From positions 1,736,001 to 1,800,000 of the forward strand of contig NZ_CP085839.1 of NCBI RefSeq assembly GCF_020715565.1: a stretch of DNA of 64,000 bases, read 5' to 3'. The position numbers and the translations under genes are program-made. This document shows positions 1 to 13,533 of this stretch, in pieces; the stretch's first letter is position 1; every line of letters begins with the position of its first letter. The stretch is from Nocardioides sp. Kera G14 (GTDB lineage Bacteria; Actinomycetota; Actinomycetes; Propionibacteriales; Nocardioidaceae). A model generated the notes under the pieces. It did no database searches. It was not told the origin of the DNA and saw nothing but the letters and a program-made list of their open reading frames with translations.

Positions 1-639
1 TCGCCTGGTCGGCCGTGCGGCGCACGTGCTCGAGCAGCGGCTGCAGCTTGTCGATCGCCTGCAGGCTCCGAAGTCCGGGCGTGTTGGGTGAGCTCACGTT
101 GACGACCAGGTAGTCGGCGTACGGCGACAGCAGCCGCGTCGACAGGGCGTAGTCGTCCTCGACGGCTCGCTGGTCGTTCTCCGGCACGAGCTTCGTCTTG
201 CCGATGTTGATGCCCAGCACGGGCCCGGTGTCGCCGGAGGGGCGCGCGTCGAGGCGGGCCTTGAGCCGTGCGGCGACGGCCTCGGCGCCGTCGTTGTTGA
301 AGCCCATCCGGTTGACGACCGCGCGGTCTGCGGTGAGGCGGAAGAGCCGAGGCTTCGGGTTGCCCGGCTGCGGCTGTCCGGTGACGGTGCCGATCTCGAT
401 GTGCCCGAATCCCAGCCCTGCCAGGGAATCGATGCCGACGCCGTTCTTGTCGAAGCCGGCCGCGAGGCCGAGGCGGTTGGGGAACGTGATCCCCATCGCC
501 TCGACCGGCGTGCCGGGTGCCGGCACTCGCGACAGCACGGGGCGCGCGGCCCGGATCGCACGGAAGGCGGCGTAGTGCGCCTCCTCCGGGTCCTGGTTGA
601 CCAGGTAGTGGTCGAAGAGGATCCGGTAGGGGCGACCCA

Positions 640-640
<1 letters not shown>
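1..640 (-). CDS. pyrD: Dihydroorotate dehydrogenase (quinone), class 2; cut by window edge
   Basis: Fourth step of UMP synthesis: oxidises dihydroorotate to orotate, passing electrons to membrane quinone. The first 213 residues are visible; the C-terminal part lies outside the window. The FMN-barrel motif AGFDKNG sits at about residues 60-66, followed by NRMGFNND and by [12 protein letters not shown] near residue 190, whose serine marks the membrane-bound class 2 enzyme rather than the cysteine-using class 1. The ATG overlaps the carB stop by one base (TGATG), so translation is coupled to carAB. Assignment is secure from motifs and operon position. Confidence 0.95.
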
Positions 641-3954
<3,314 letters not shown>

Positions 3955-3955
3955 G

Positions 3956-5080
3956 TCAGATCGACCCTTCCAGCAGGTTCACGAAACGGTCGAAGAGGTA
4001 GGCGGCATCGTGCGGGCCGGCCGCGGCCTCCGGGTGGTACTGGACGGAGAAGCCCTTGAGCTTCCCCTCCTTCTTGAGCTCGAGTCCCTCGACGCAGTCG
4101 TCGTTGAGGTTGATGTGGCTGACGCTGGCCGTGCCGTACGGCGTCTCGGTGTCGCGGTCCAGCGGTGCGTCGACGGCGAAGCCGTGGTTGTGGGCCGTGA
4201 CCTCGACCTTGCCGGTGGTGCGGTCCTGCACGGGCTGGTTGATGCCGCGGTGGCCGTACTTCAGCTTGTAGGTGCCGAAGCCGAGGGCGCGACCGAAGAG
4301 CTGGTTGCCGAAGCAGATCCCGAAGTACGGGATGCCCTCGCCGAGGGCCTCCTGCAGCAGTTCGATCTGGTGCGTGGTGGCCGCGGGGTCACCGGGGCCG
4401 TTGGAGTAGAAGAGGCCGTCCGGGTTCACGGCGCGAACGTCGTCGATCGTCGACGTGGCGGGCAGGACGTGGACCTCGATGCCGCGCTCGGCCATCCGCT
4501 CGGGGGTCATCTCCTTGATGCCGAGGTCGAGGGCTGCGACGGTGAAGCGCTTCTCCCCCTGGGCCGGGACGACGTAGGCCTCGCTCGTGGTGACCTCGTC
4601 GGCGAGCTCGGAGCCGGCCATCTCGGCGGCGTCCTTCACCTTGGCGAGGAGCTCCTCGGGGTCGAGCGTCGTGGTCGAGATGCCGACGCGCATGGCACCG
4701 GCCTCACGCAGGTGGCGGGTCAGCGCCCGGGTGTCGACACCGCTGATGCCGACGACGCCCTGCTCACGGAGCTCGTCGTCGAGCGTGCGGCGCGAGCGCC
4801 AGCTCGACGGGACGCGGGCAGGGTCGCGGACGACGTACCCGGCGACCCAGATCTTCTTGGACTCCATGTCCTCGTCGTTGACGCCGGTGTTGCCGACGTG
4901 CGGGGCCGTCATGATGACGACCTGACGGTGGTAGGACGGGTCGGTGAGAGTCTCCTGGTATCCGGTCATGCCGGTCGAGAAGACCGCTTCGCCGAAGGTC
5001 TCACCCTCGGCACCGAATGACTCACCACGGAACGTGCGACCGTCCTCAAGGACCATGATCGCGGGGGCGCGCAAGGCCAC
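3956..5080 (-). CDS. carA: Carbamoyl-phosphate synthase small (glutaminase) subunit
   Basis: Class I glutamine amidotransferase subunit that hydrolyses glutamine and channels ammonia to CarB. The catalytic cysteine is in [12 protein letters not shown] and the triad His/Glu in [12 protein letters not shown] near the C-terminus. The open frame runs far upstream, but the start chosen is GTG at 5080, preceded by a strong AAGGAGG six bases away; this gives 374 residues, normal for CarA. A PyrR-loop hairpin lies just upstream of that Shine-Dalgarno sequence, so translation is probably repressed by PyrR when UMP is plentiful. First gene of carA-carB-pyrD. Confidence 0.96.
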   Translation of the reverse strand: MALRAPAIMVLEDGRTFRGESFGAEGETFGEAVFSTGMTGYQETLTDPSYHRQVVIMTAPHVGNTGVNDEDMESKKIWVAGYVVRDPARVPSSWRSRRTLDDELREQGVVGISGVDTRALTRHLREAGAMRVGISTTTLDPEELLAKVKDAAEMAGSELADEVTTSEAYVVPAQGEKRFTVAALDLGIKEMTPERMAERGIEVHVLPATSTIDDVRAVNPDGLFYSNGPGDPAATTHQIELLQEALGEGIPYFGICFGNQLFGRALGFGTYKLKYGHRGINQPVQDRTTGKVEVTAHNHGFAVDAPLDRDTETPYGTASVSHINLNDDCVEGLELKKEGKLKGFSVQYHPEAAAGPHDAAYLFDRFVNLLEGSI

Positions 5081-5095
5081 GCCGTACCTCCTTCT

Positions 5096-5111
5096 CCGCC
5101 TCTCTGGACGG
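5096..5111 (-). promoter_or_regulatory. PyrR-binding-loop hairpin in the carA leader
   Basis: On the minus strand the RNA reads CCGUCCAGAGAGGCGG: stem CCG/CGG, bulged U, CC/GG, loop AGAGA. It matches the core of the PyrR RNA recognition consensus known from Bacillus (UCCNGNGAGGY). It ends three bases before AAGGAGG of carA, so bound PyrR would block ribosome entry. PyrR-dependent translational repression is established in Mycobacterium smegmatis. The same structure precedes pyrR at 10832-10847. Confidence 0.85.
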
Positions 5112-5139
5112 CTCATTAAAGGATGTCGGGTCGCCGGTA

Positions 5140-5155
5140 AACCTACCAGTAGGTT
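5140..5155. promoter_or_regulatory. Palindromic divergent -10 pair between carA and the DUF1697 gene
   Basis: AACCTAC-CA-GTAGGTT is a perfect inverted repeat with 7-base arms. Read rightwards it gives TAGGTT (5150-5155), six bases before the ATG of the DUF1697 gene, placing a predicted transcript start at the start codon. Read leftwards it gives TAGGTT (5145-5140), about 60 bases before carA and upstream of its PyrR hairpin. Both match the actinobacterial TANNNT -10. No good -35 is seen on either side. The palindrome could also be an operator. Confidence 0.55.
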
Positions 5156-5161
5156 GTCGCC

Positions 5162-5701
5162 ATGACGGCATTCGTGGCGCTCATCCGGGGCATCGGTCCG
5201 GGTGATCCGCGCAAGTCCAACGAGTCGCTCCGCGGCGTGCTCGAGGAGCTGGGCTTCACGGGTGTGAAGTCGGTCATCTCGAGCGGCAACGTCATCTTCG
5301 AATCCGACTCCGACAATGACTCGGACGTGGATGCGCTGGGCAACCGGATCGAGGCGGCCTGGCCGGAGCTGCGTGGCTTCACCGCTCTCACCGTCGTGCG
5401 CTCGGCCGAGCAGATCGCGCACCTGCTGGAGCAGAGGCCGTTCGGGGACGTGGAGCACGGGAAGGCGTCGTACCAGTTCGTGACGTTCTTCAAGCAACCA
5501 CTCGCCGCGCCGCCTGAGCCGCCCGCCGACTTCCCTGTCGCGGTCAACCGCATCGTCGACGGCGCGCTGTGCAACCAGGTCGACACCACCTCCACCGGCG
5601 GGCCGGAGGTCATGAAGTGGCTCGACAAGACGTTCAAGAAGCAGACGACCTCCCGCACTCCCCTCACCCTCGCGCGCATCCTCAAGAAGATGGAGGGCTG
5701 A
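5162..5701 (+). CDS. DUF1697 family protein
   Basis: A 179-residue soluble protein of the DUF1697 family, recognisable from FVALIRGI at the N-terminus, [12 protein letters not shown] around residues 38-49 and the C-terminal [19 protein letters not shown] region. No biochemical function is established for this family and none is proposed here. It is divergent from carA, probably transcribed as a leaderless mRNA from the shared palindromic -10 region, and followed after four bases by the DUF1304 gene, with which it likely forms a two-gene unit. It belongs to the insert that splits the pyr genes. Confidence 0.85.
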   Translation: MTAFVALIRGIGPGDPRKSNESLRGVLEELGFTGVKSVISSGNVIFESDSDNDSDVDALGNRIEAAWPELRGFTALTVVRSAEQIAHLLEQRPFGDVEHGKASYQFVTFFKQPLAAPPEPPADFPVAVNRIVDGALCNQVDTTSTGGPEVMKWLDKTFKKQTTSRTPLTLARILKKMEG

Positions 5702-5705
5702 CGCC

Positions 5706-6089
5706 GTGGTCGTCGCCGGGCTCGTCCTCACGGGCGTCGCCGCGCTGCTCCACGTCTACATCTTCTGGCTGGAGTCGTTCGCCTGGACCGGCGCGGCGCG
5801 CGGGGTCTTCGGGATCTCCCGCGAGGAGGCGGAGGCGACGAAGGAGCTTGCGTTCAACCAAGGCTTCTACAACCTCTTCCTCGCGATCCTCATCGCCGTC
5901 GGCACCGTGCTGTACGTCGCCGACCAGCACGCCGCGGGCGCTGCCCTCGTCTTCGCCGGAGCCGGCTCGATGGTCGCCGCCGGGACGGTTCTCTTCGTGT
6001 CGTCGCCCGATAAACGCTCGGCGGCGCTGAAGCAGGCGGCCATCCCGCTGATCGGCGTGATCCTGCTCGCGATCGCTCTTGCGTCCTGA
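5706..6089 (+). CDS. DUF1304 family small membrane protein
   Basis: 127 residues with four hydrophobic helices (roughly 1-20, 54-72, 75-97, 108-126). The first helix carries [12 protein letters not shown] and the loop after it [22 protein letters not shown], typical of the DUF1304 inner-membrane family of unknown function. The start is GTG at 5706, four bases after the upstream stop, implying co-translation with the DUF1697 gene. Its stop lies two bases from the stop of the convergent methyltransferase gene. Confidence 0.85.
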   Translation: MVVAGLVLTGVAALLHVYIFWLESFAWTGAARGVFGISREEAEATKELAFNQGFYNLFLAILIAVGTVLYVADQHAAGAALVFAGAGSMVAAGTVLFVSSPDKRSAALKQAAIPLIGVILLAIALAS

Positions 6090-6091
6090 CC

Positions 6092-6868
6092 TCAGGCCGG
6101 CCGCTCGGCGATCAGCTGCCAGGCGAAGCCGATCCGATTGAAGGGCTCGCGGCCGCTGAGCTGCAGCTCGAGCGCAAGGAGCTGTTCGAAGTACGCCGGG
6201 TTCTGCTTGGCGGTGTCGTCCACGACCAGGTCGTTGGCGATGCGATTCCCAAAGAGACCGATGCTGCGAAGAGAGTTCTCCACCAGCGCCGCTTCCACAG
6301 CTGCCCATCCAACCTTTCGGACCTCCGCGTCGAACGTGACGACCTTTGCCATGTCGCTATGCAGTTCAGTGAGTGCCGCCTCGGGCCCCGAGTTGATCAA
6401 TGCCCGGAGAACCCGGCCATCAGGATTGACGTCCATCACCGACAACCGGCCGCCCGGCGCCACGACCTTCGCAAGGGCTGCGAGATCTCCCGCACTTGCC
6501 GGCCGATACCGGAGCACGAAATGGCAGAGGACGAGATCAAAGCGGTCCTCCGGAAGGTCGTCGAGTCCGCCTTCATCGGTCCTGATCGTTGTCCCGGCTG
6601 AAGCGGCGCGGACCTTTGCCTCCTCGAGCCAGGCGACCGTGGGATCGACAATCGTGACCTCGTGGCCAGCAAGCGCCAACGGCAAGGCGTCCATGCCATC
6701 ACCGCCACCGACGTCGAGCACGCGCAATTTCTGGCGGCCCTTCGTATCCATGAGGGCCTGCGCCTGTCGCGCGAGGACGTCGGCCGCGACGGCGTACCTG
6801 ATCCTGGCCCACGGCGTCTCGGTGTATGCGCGCCATGTGGCGAGCGTGTCAGCGAAGAGCTCGGTCAC
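6092..6868 (-). CDS. Class I SAM-dependent methyltransferase
   Basis: 258 residues with a Rossmann methyltransferase core: motif I VLDVGGGDGMDALPLA around residues 49-64, the acidic VDPT after strand 2, motif IV-like DRFDLVLCHFVLRY, and APGGRLSVMDVN. It has some resemblance to CmoM/SmtA-type tRNA methyltransferases, but the substrate cannot be assigned. Start is GTG at 6868 without a clear Shine-Dalgarno sequence. Base composition looks less GC-biased than the neighbouring pyr genes, which suggests later acquisition. Its promoter region carries a large palindrome (6891-6997). Confidence 0.8.
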   Translation of the reverse strand: MTELFADTLATWRAYTETPWARIRYAVAADVLARQAQALMDTKGRQKLRVLDVGGGDGMDALPLALAGHEVTIVDPTVAWLEEAKVRAASAGTTIRTDEGGLDDLPEDRFDLVLCHFVLRYRPASAGDLAALAKVVAPGGRLSVMDVNPDGRVLRALINSGPEAALTELHSDMAKVVTFDAEVRKVGWAAVEAALVENSLRSIGLFGNRIANDLVVDDTAKQNPAYFEQLLALELQLSGREPFNRIGFAWQLIAERPA

Positions 6869-6889
6869 CTGACCATCAGACCAGAACAG

Positions 6890-6895
6890 AGACTA
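6890..6895 (-). promoter_or_regulatory. Predicted -10 box of the methyltransferase gene
   Basis: TAGTCT on the minus strand, 21 bases before the GTG start, so the predicted transcript has a leader of about 15 bases. The box lies at the edge of the imperfect palindrome 6891-6997, so a protein bound there would cover the promoter. No recognisable -35. Confidence 0.35.
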
Positions 6896-6997
6896 CGTCT
6901 GTTGGACCGCGCTGTTGGACCAGCCAATTGGTCCACGACTCGGCGCATCTCGCGGTCCAATAGGCCGGTCCCATTGGGTGGTCCAACAGGCGTAGTC
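6891..6997. repeat. Long imperfect palindrome upstream of the methyltransferase gene
   Basis: The outer arms 6891-6908 and 6980-6997 are complementary over 18 bases with one mismatch. The inner segments 6917-6937 and 6951-6971 pair with four mismatches, leaving a loop of about 13 bases. TTGGACC or its complement recurs about five times, and GGACCA-N6-TGGTCC (6917-6934) is itself palindromic. The stretch 6869-7093 holds no convincing gene; a short open frame (6876-7073) is without recognisable features. Possible roles are an operator array, a foldback element or a MITE-like remnant. Confidence 0.7.
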
Positions 6998-7093
6998 GAG
7001 GACGGAGCAGGGCCGTGACGATCGGAGGTGTGTCACCGGCGTCGGTCGCGCCGCCACTGAGGTCGAGCACCATCGCGGGGAGCCCGTCTGATG

Positions 7094-8113
7094 TCAGAAA
7101 CGACGGCGCATCTCACGGAGGTTCCCGAGCGAGGGGTCGAGGGTGAGGGGCTTGGTGCGGCCGGTGTCGACGAAGCCGTGGCGCCCGTAGAAGCGGCGCG
7201 CGGGCTGGCTGCCCTCGAAGACCCAGAGCCGGATCTCCGACGCGCGTCCGGTGGCCCAGTCCAGGACCGGTGCCAGGAGGGCGTCGGCGACGCCGTACCC
7301 ACGACCGCGGAAGAGCTTGGAGACATAGACGCCTGCCAGCACGGGGGTAGAACCGTCCTCGTCCTCGGCCAGACCATGCATCATGCCGATCCAGCGACCG
7401 GTGCCCGACTCGACGGCGACGATCGAGACGGAGTCTGGCTGCTCGCCGCGGCGGGCGCGCATCCGCCAGGCCTCCTCGTCGAACTCGCGGACGGCCTCGA
7501 CGGTGGCGCCGTAGGAGATCGGGTGCTCCTCGGCGTTCTCGATCCGGAAGGCGCGGACGCGCTCCCAGTCGGCCTCCGTCGTGGGCCGGATCGCGAACTC
7601 CAGCCGGCGGGCCGCCTGCTGGAAAGGCCGGGCGAAGACGAGGTGGCCGTCGTCATTCGCGCCGCGGAGCGTGGTGAGACCGGCCTTCGCGAGGACACGG
7701 AGAGACTCCTTGTTGGTGGGCTCGACCGACGCCCGCAGCCGGACACCCTGCGCCTCGGCGGCAGTGACACACGCACACAGCGCCTCCGTGGCGAAGCCCC
7801 AACCGCGCGCCTCCTCGACCAGGCCGAATCCGACCTCGGTCTCCTGCACGCCGTCGACCGCCGCTGTAGGCGGCCCGAAGAACCCGATCGAGCCCAGCAC
7901 CGTCTGCCCTCGGACGATCGAGCGCGGGCCCCACATGTCGCCTTCGTGCCACATGGTCGCGGCGTCGGCGTCGTCCTGGCGTGGGAAGTCCGGGTGCCAG
8001 TGCGGGCTGCGCGGAATCTCGCCTCGGATGGCGGCGACGTCCCGGGCGTCCCACAGCGGCAGCGTCAATCGGTCGGTGCTGATGACCTCAGGAAGCAAAG
8101 GTCTGCTTTCCAC
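7094..8113 (-). CDS. Tandem GNAT-domain acetyltransferase
   Basis: 339 residues with two GNAT folds. The N-terminal one (about 10-165) resembles RimJ-type enzymes, with STDRLTLPLW, GSIGF and GFGLVEEARGWGFATEAL. The C-terminal one (about 175-339) has the acetyl-CoA loop LFRGRGYGVADALL and FYGRHGFVDTGR. The substrate is unknown. The ATG at 8113 lies inside the 3' end of pyrC (26-base overlap), so it is probably co-transcribed with pyrRBC although nothing suggests a pyrimidine role. The overlap could mean a shorter real N-terminus, but no better start is seen before the first conserved block. Confidence 0.8.
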   Translation of the reverse strand: MESRPLLPEVISTDRLTLPLWDARDVAAIRGEIPRSPHWHPDFPRQDDADAATMWHEGDMWGPRSIVRGQTVLGSIGFFGPPTAAVDGVQETEVGFGLVEEARGWGFATEALCACVTAAEAQGVRLRASVEPTNKESLRVLAKAGLTTLRGANDDGHLVFARPFQQAARRLEFAIRPTTEADWERVRAFRIENAEEHPISYGATVEAVREFDEEAWRMRARRGEQPDSVSIVAVESGTGRWIGMMHGLAEDEDGSTPVLAGVYVSKLFRGRGYGVADALLAPVLDWATGRASEIRLWVFEGSQPARRFYGRHGFVDTGRTKPLTLDPSLGNLREMRRRF

Positions 8114-9346
8114 GCAGGTACGTCGACACGACGGCCGATCGCAGACTGCGGCCGTGCCACGGGTTGTTACGACTCAGGGACAGGGAGGCGTCACGATCCA
8201 CCGTCCACTCCACGTCCGGGTCGACGAGCGTGAGGTTGGCCGGCGCGCCGACCTCGATCGCGTGACCATGACCGGAGAGACCGGCGATGCGGGCCGGGTT
8301 GGCGGACATGACGCGCGCGACACCGTCCCAGCCGAGCTGCTCGCCGAGCACCGTCCAGACGACCGGCAGTGCGGTCTCCAGGCCGAGCATGCCGAAGGCC
8401 GCGTCGACGAAGGCGTGCTCCTTGTCGTGTCGAGCGTGTGGCGCGTGGTCGGTGGCGACCGCGTCGATGGTGCCGTCGACGAGTCCCGCGCGGACCGCCT
8501 CGATGTCCTCGACAGGACGCAGTGGCGGGTTCACCTTGTACGTCGGGTCATAGCTGGTCAACAGGTCGGTCGACAGCAGCAGGTGATGAGGCGTGACCTC
8601 CGCGGTCACCGAGATCCCCTGCGCTTTGGCCCAGCGGATCACCTCGACCGAGCCGGCGGTGGAGACATGCGCGACGTGCAGGCGCGAGCCGGTGTGGCGG
8701 GCGAGCATCACGTCGCGGGCGACGACGACGTCCTCGGCGACGCCCGGCCAGCCGGGCAGCCCGAGCTGTGCCGAGACCGGGCCCTCGTGGCAGCAGGCGC
8801 TGTGCGGCGCGAGCGACGGGTCCTGGCTGTGCTGGGAGACGACTCCCCCGAAGGCCTTCACGTACTCCAGCGCACGACGCATCACGCGCGCATCGCCGAC
8901 ACAGCGACCGTCGTCGGAGAAGACCCGAACGCCGGCACGGGAGCGCGCCATCAGGCCCATCTCGGCGAGTTCCTCGCCGGCCAGCCCCTTGGTCACGGCG
9001 CCGACCGGCTGCACGTCGACCAGTCCTGCGGCCACACCGAGGTCGAAGACCCGCTCGGCCGCCTCGGCCGTGTCGGTCACCGGCGACGTGTTGGCCATGG
9101 CCAGGACCGCGGTGAAGCCACCGGCCACAGCAGCGCGCGAACCCGAGAGCACGGTCTCCGCGTCCTCGCGGCCGGGCTCGCGCAGGTGCGTGTGCAGGTC
9201 GACGAGGCCGGGCAGGAGGACGAGCCCCGACTCCGACGAGGACGGCTCGAGGGCGGTGATCACCCCGTCCTCGACGTACACGTCGACGGCGTCCCCACCG
9301 AGCAGGGCGGCACCCTCGATCAGCAGCTTCTGGGTCGACTGCGTGT

Positions 9347-9350
<4 letters not shown>
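8088..9350 (-). CDS. pyrC: Dihydroorotase (type I)
   Basis: Third step of UMP synthesis: cyclises carbamoyl aspartate to dihydroorotate. The zinc-binding signature [10 protein letters not shown] is at residues 51-60, followed by the glycine-rich [24 protein letters not shown] and ATDHAPHA carry further zinc-ligand histidine and catalytic aspartate. At 420 residues it is a normal class I enzyme. The start overlaps the pyrB stop by four bases (ATGA). Confidence 0.96.
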
Positions 9351-10847
<1,497 letters not shown>

Positions 10848-10872
10848 GGGTTAAAGGAAGGTGTACGGCGGC

Positions 10873-10878
10873 AGCCTA
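10873..10878 (-). promoter_or_regulatory. Predicted -10 box of the pyrRBC operon
   Basis: TAGGCT on the minus strand within GTAGGCT, 15 bases before the TCCTTTAA/PyrR-hairpin block. The carA leader has GTAGGTT at a similar distance (about 17 bases). It lies immediately after the csbD-like stop codon, so the promoter -35 region overlaps the end of that gene. Confidence 0.55.
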
Positions 10879-10881
10879 CTG

Positions 10882-11052
10882 CTACTTGAAGGCGTCCTTC
10901 ACCTTCTCGCCAGCCTGCTTGAGGCTGCCCTTCATCTGGTCCGTCTGGCCCTCGGCCTCCAGGTCCTCGTCGTCCGAGGCCTTGCCGACGGCTTCCTTCG
11001 CCTCGCCGAACTTCTCCTCGGCGAAGTTGTCGAGCTTGTCCTTGTCACCCAT
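10882..11052 (-). CDS. CsbD-like general stress protein
   Basis: A 56-residue, charged, helix-forming protein of the CsbD family: a DKLDNFAEEKFGEAKEAVGK block followed by EGQTDQMKGSLKQAGEKVKD, the two related helical segments typical of the family. Members are abundant stress-induced cytoplasmic proteins of unknown biochemical role. The start is the ATG at 11052, seven bases after AAAGGAG; longer upstream frames lack a ribosome site. Confidence 0.85.
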   Translation of the reverse strand: MGDKDKLDNFAEEKFGEAKEAVGKASDDEDLEAEGQTDQMKGSLKQAGEKVKDAFK

Positions 11053-11126
11053 GGCGGGACTCCTTTGTCGTAAGGGTTTCGCTGACACAGGTCGCGTACC
11101 CGTCACCGGTGGCCCCATGCGGGTGC

Positions 11127-12494
11127 TCAGTGGGAAAGATCCACCAGTGCCGACTCGATCGCGCGATGGAAGGTCGGGTAGGCGTAGATCATCGAGCGCA
11201 GCTGCGCGATCGGGATCCGGGCATGGACCGCGAGCACCAACAGGCCGATGATCTCGCCGGCCGCGGGGCCGGTGACGGAGGCCCCGACGAGGATCTCCCG
11301 GTCCGCATCTGCGACGACCTTCACGTTGCCGGCGGCACCCGGCCCGTGCAGGAAGCCGCGCGAGGACTCGGCGAGATCCGTGGTGCCGACCTTCACGGTG
11401 ATGCCCTTCTCCCGGGCGGCCGCCTCGGTGAGTCCGACACCGGCGACCTCGGGATCGGTGAAGGTCACGTGCGGGATGGCGTGATAGCTCGCCGGCTCCC
11501 CCTGCTCGCCGAGGATGTCCCGCAGTGCAACGTCGGCCTGGTACATCGAGACGTGGGTGAAGGCTCCCTGGCCTGCGGCGTCCCCGATCAGCCAGAGCCC
11601 GTCGCCGGCCCGCAGGTGCTCATCGACCTCGACGCCCTTCGGATCGAGACCGACCGTCTCCAGGCCGAGGTCGTCGAGGTTGGGCGTGCGACCGGCTGCG
11701 ACCAGCAGCTTCTCGGCGGTGAGGGTCTCCTCCGCGTCCGTGGTGATCGTGAAGGTGCCGTCGGTGTGGTCGACGCGGGTCGCCGAGGTCCCGGTCAACA
11801 CGCGGATGCCCTCGTGGACGAAGGCGTCATGGAGTGCCTGCGAGGCCTCCGGCTCGTCGTGGTCGAGCAGCCGGTCGGCGTACTGGAGGACGGTGACGCG
11901 GGCACCGAAGCGGGCGAAGACCTGGGCGAGCTCACAGCCGATCGGACCTCCGCCGAGCACGACCAGGCTGCCGGGGACGGAGTCGACCTTCACGATGTCG
12001 CGGTTGGTCCAGTAAGGCGTGTCGGCCAGGCCCTCGGCCGGTGGCAGCGAGGGACGGGTGCCGATGTTGAGCACGACACCGACTGCTGCGTCGTACTCCA
12101 CGACGGACCCGTCGGCGAGCGTGACGGCGACCTGGCGGAGACCGGTCAGTCGGCCGGTGCCGTGGTGGACGGTCGCGCCGGCCTTCTCGAGCCGCTCGAC
12201 GGCGGCGCGGTCGTCCCAGTGGTCGGTCGCGTCCTCGGCGATCCGCCTGGCGACGACGCTCCACGAGGGCTCGACCGTGGCCGCGCCGCCGATCGCCGGC
12301 AGCCGGCGCGCCTCCGCGATCGCGTCCGAGCCGCGCACCATCACCTTGGTCGGGATGCAGGCGTAGTAGGGACACTCACCACCGACGAGATGCTTCTCGA
12401 CGGCGACCACCCTCAGACCCGAAGTGGCGGCCTTCGTGGCGAGGGACTCGCCCCCGGGGCCTGTTCCGATGACGACCAGATCGACCTCAGTCAT
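11127..12494 (-). CDS. FAD-dependent pyridine nucleotide-disulfide oxidoreductase
   Basis: 455 residues with the two-dinucleotide-domain fold of dihydrolipoamide dehydrogenase and mercuric reductase. The FAD motif VVIGTGPGGESLA is at the N-terminus, a redox-active pair in GGECPYYACIPTK near residue 40, the NAD(P) motif VVLGGGPIGCELAQVF mid-protein, LWLIGDAAG, and a C-terminal dimer domain. The disulfide is C-x4-C as in the family, but PYY replaces the usual LNV/LNR. The usual C-terminal His-x4-Glu pair is modified to AYPTFHRAIESAL. The gene stands alone rather than with a 2-oxoacid dehydrogenase, so a general disulfide or quinone reductase role is more likely. Start at ATG 12494; no Shine-Dalgarno sequence. 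Confidence 0.85.
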   Translation of the reverse strand: MTEVDLVVIGTGPGGESLATKAATSGLRVVAVEKHLVGGECPYYACIPTKVMVRGSDAIAEARRLPAIGGAATVEPSWSVVARRIAEDATDHWDDRAAVERLEKAGATVHHGTGRLTGLRQVAVTLADGSVVEYDAAVGVVLNIGTRPSLPPAEGLADTPYWTNRDIVKVDSVPGSLVVLGGGPIGCELAQVFARFGARVTVLQYADRLLDHDEPEASQALHDAFVHEGIRVLTGTSATRVDHTDGTFTITTDAEETLTAEKLLVAAGRTPNLDDLGLETVGLDPKGVEVDEHLRAGDGLWLIGDAAGQGAFTHVSMYQADVALRDILGEQGEPASYHAIPHVTFTDPEVAGVGLTEAAAREKGITVKVGTTDLAESSRGFLHGPGAAGNVKVVADADREILVGASVTGPAAGEIIGLLVLAVHARIPIAQLRSMIYAYPTFHRAIESALVDLSH

Positions 12495-12521
12495 GAGGCC
12501 AGCATGCACCCCGGCCGGTTG

Positions 12522-12950
12522 TCAGACGAGAGAGGCGCGGTCCCGCTCGATGGCGCCGAGGACGCCGTTGACGAACACCGGCGACTCGTCGGTCGACAGG
12601 TCCCGGACGAGCTGCATTGCCTCACTGATCGCGACATGGCTGGGCACGTCGGTCGCGTAGAGCAGCTCCCACACGCCCAGGCGCAGGACGTTACGGTCGA
12701 CGGCGGGCATCCGCTCCAGGCTCCAGTCGGTGGAGTACGTCGTCAGCAGCTCGTCGATGCGAGGCAGCTCGGCCGTGACGCCACGCACGAGCGTCGCGGT
12801 GTAGGCGTTGCCCGGCCCCTCGCCGTCCCTGATCGCCTCGTCGAGCAGCTCGGAGGCGCTGGCGCCCCGCGCGTCGGCGGCGAAGAGGATGTCGAGGGCC
12901 CGCTTGCGCGCCTTGGAGCGGGCCGTCGGCTGACCGGAGGGAGCGGACAA
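12522..12950 (-). CDS. nusB: Transcription antitermination factor NusB
   Basis: RNA-binding partner of NusE (S10) in rRNA antitermination. The 142-residue all-helical protein shows the N-terminal arginine-rich helix ARSKARKRALDILFAAD, LTTYSTDWSLERMPAVDRNVLRLGVWELLY split over residues about 69-100, and FVNGVLGAI near the end. The only workable start is TTG at 12950, five bases after the efp stop, so expression depends on coupling to efp. Confidence 0.93.
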   Translation of the reverse strand: MSAPSGQPTARSKARKRALDILFAADARGASASELLDEAIRDGEGPGNAYTATLVRGVTAELPRIDELLTTYSTDWSLERMPAVDRNVLRLGVWELLYATDVPSHVAISEAMQLVRDLSTDESPVFVNGVLGAIERDRASLV

Positions 12951-12955
12951 GGGAT

Positions 12956-13522
12956 TCAGCCCTTGACGCGGGAGAGGTAGGAGCCGCCCTCGCGGGTGTC
13001 GACCTTGATCTTCTCGCCCTGCTCGATGAAGAGCGGCACCTGGATCTCGGCGCCGGTCTCGAGGGTGGCCGGCTTGGTGCGACCGGTGGCGGAGTCGCCG
13101 ACGACGCCGGGCTCGGTGTAGCTGACGATCAGCTCGACCGAGGCCGGGAGCTCGACGAAGAGGACGCGACCGTCGTTGGTCGCGATGTTGACGTTCTGGT
13201 TCTCGAGCAGGAAGTTCGCGACGTCACCGACGATCTCGGGCGCGACCTCGACCTGGTCGTAGGACTCGACGTCCATGAAGACGAACGACTGACCGTCGTT
13301 GTAGAGGTAGGTGAACGACCGACGGTCGACCGTGGCGGTCTCGACCTTGGTGCCGGCGTTGAAGGTCTTGTCGACGTTCTTGCCCGACTCGACGTTCTTC
13401 AGCTTCGTGCGGACGAAGGCCGGACCCTTGCCGGGCTTCACGTGCTGGAACTCGACGACCTGCCACAGGCCGCCTTCGATGTTGAGAACCATGCCGTTCT
13501 TGAGGTCGTTCGTAGTAGCCAC
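12956..13522 (-). CDS. efp: Elongation factor P
   Basis: Binds stalled ribosomes between P and E sites and promotes peptide bonds at polyproline stretches. The KOW and two OB domains span 188 residues. The tip of domain I reads [10 protein letters not shown] with Lys32 at the apex. This PGKGP loop defines an actinobacterial EF-P subfamily reported to work with an unmodified lysine, consistent with no epmA, epmB or earP gene in the window. Start is GTG at 13522. Followed by nusB after five bases. Confidence 0.96.
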   Translation of the reverse strand: MATTNDLKNGMVLNIEGGLWQVVEFQHVKPGKGPAFVRTKLKNVESGKNVDKTFNAGTKVETATVDRRSFTYLYNDGQSFVFMDVESYDQVEVAPEIVGDVANFLLENQNVNIATNDGRVLFVELPASVELIVSYTEPGVVGDSATGRTKPATLETGAEIQVPLFIEQGEKIKVDTREGGSYLSRVKG

Positions 13523-13533
13523 GAGGGACGACT

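Noticed and set aside
6876..7073. Small open frame upstream of the methyltransferase
   Set aside because: It overlaps the palindrome, has no ribosome site, and its product has no recognisable features.
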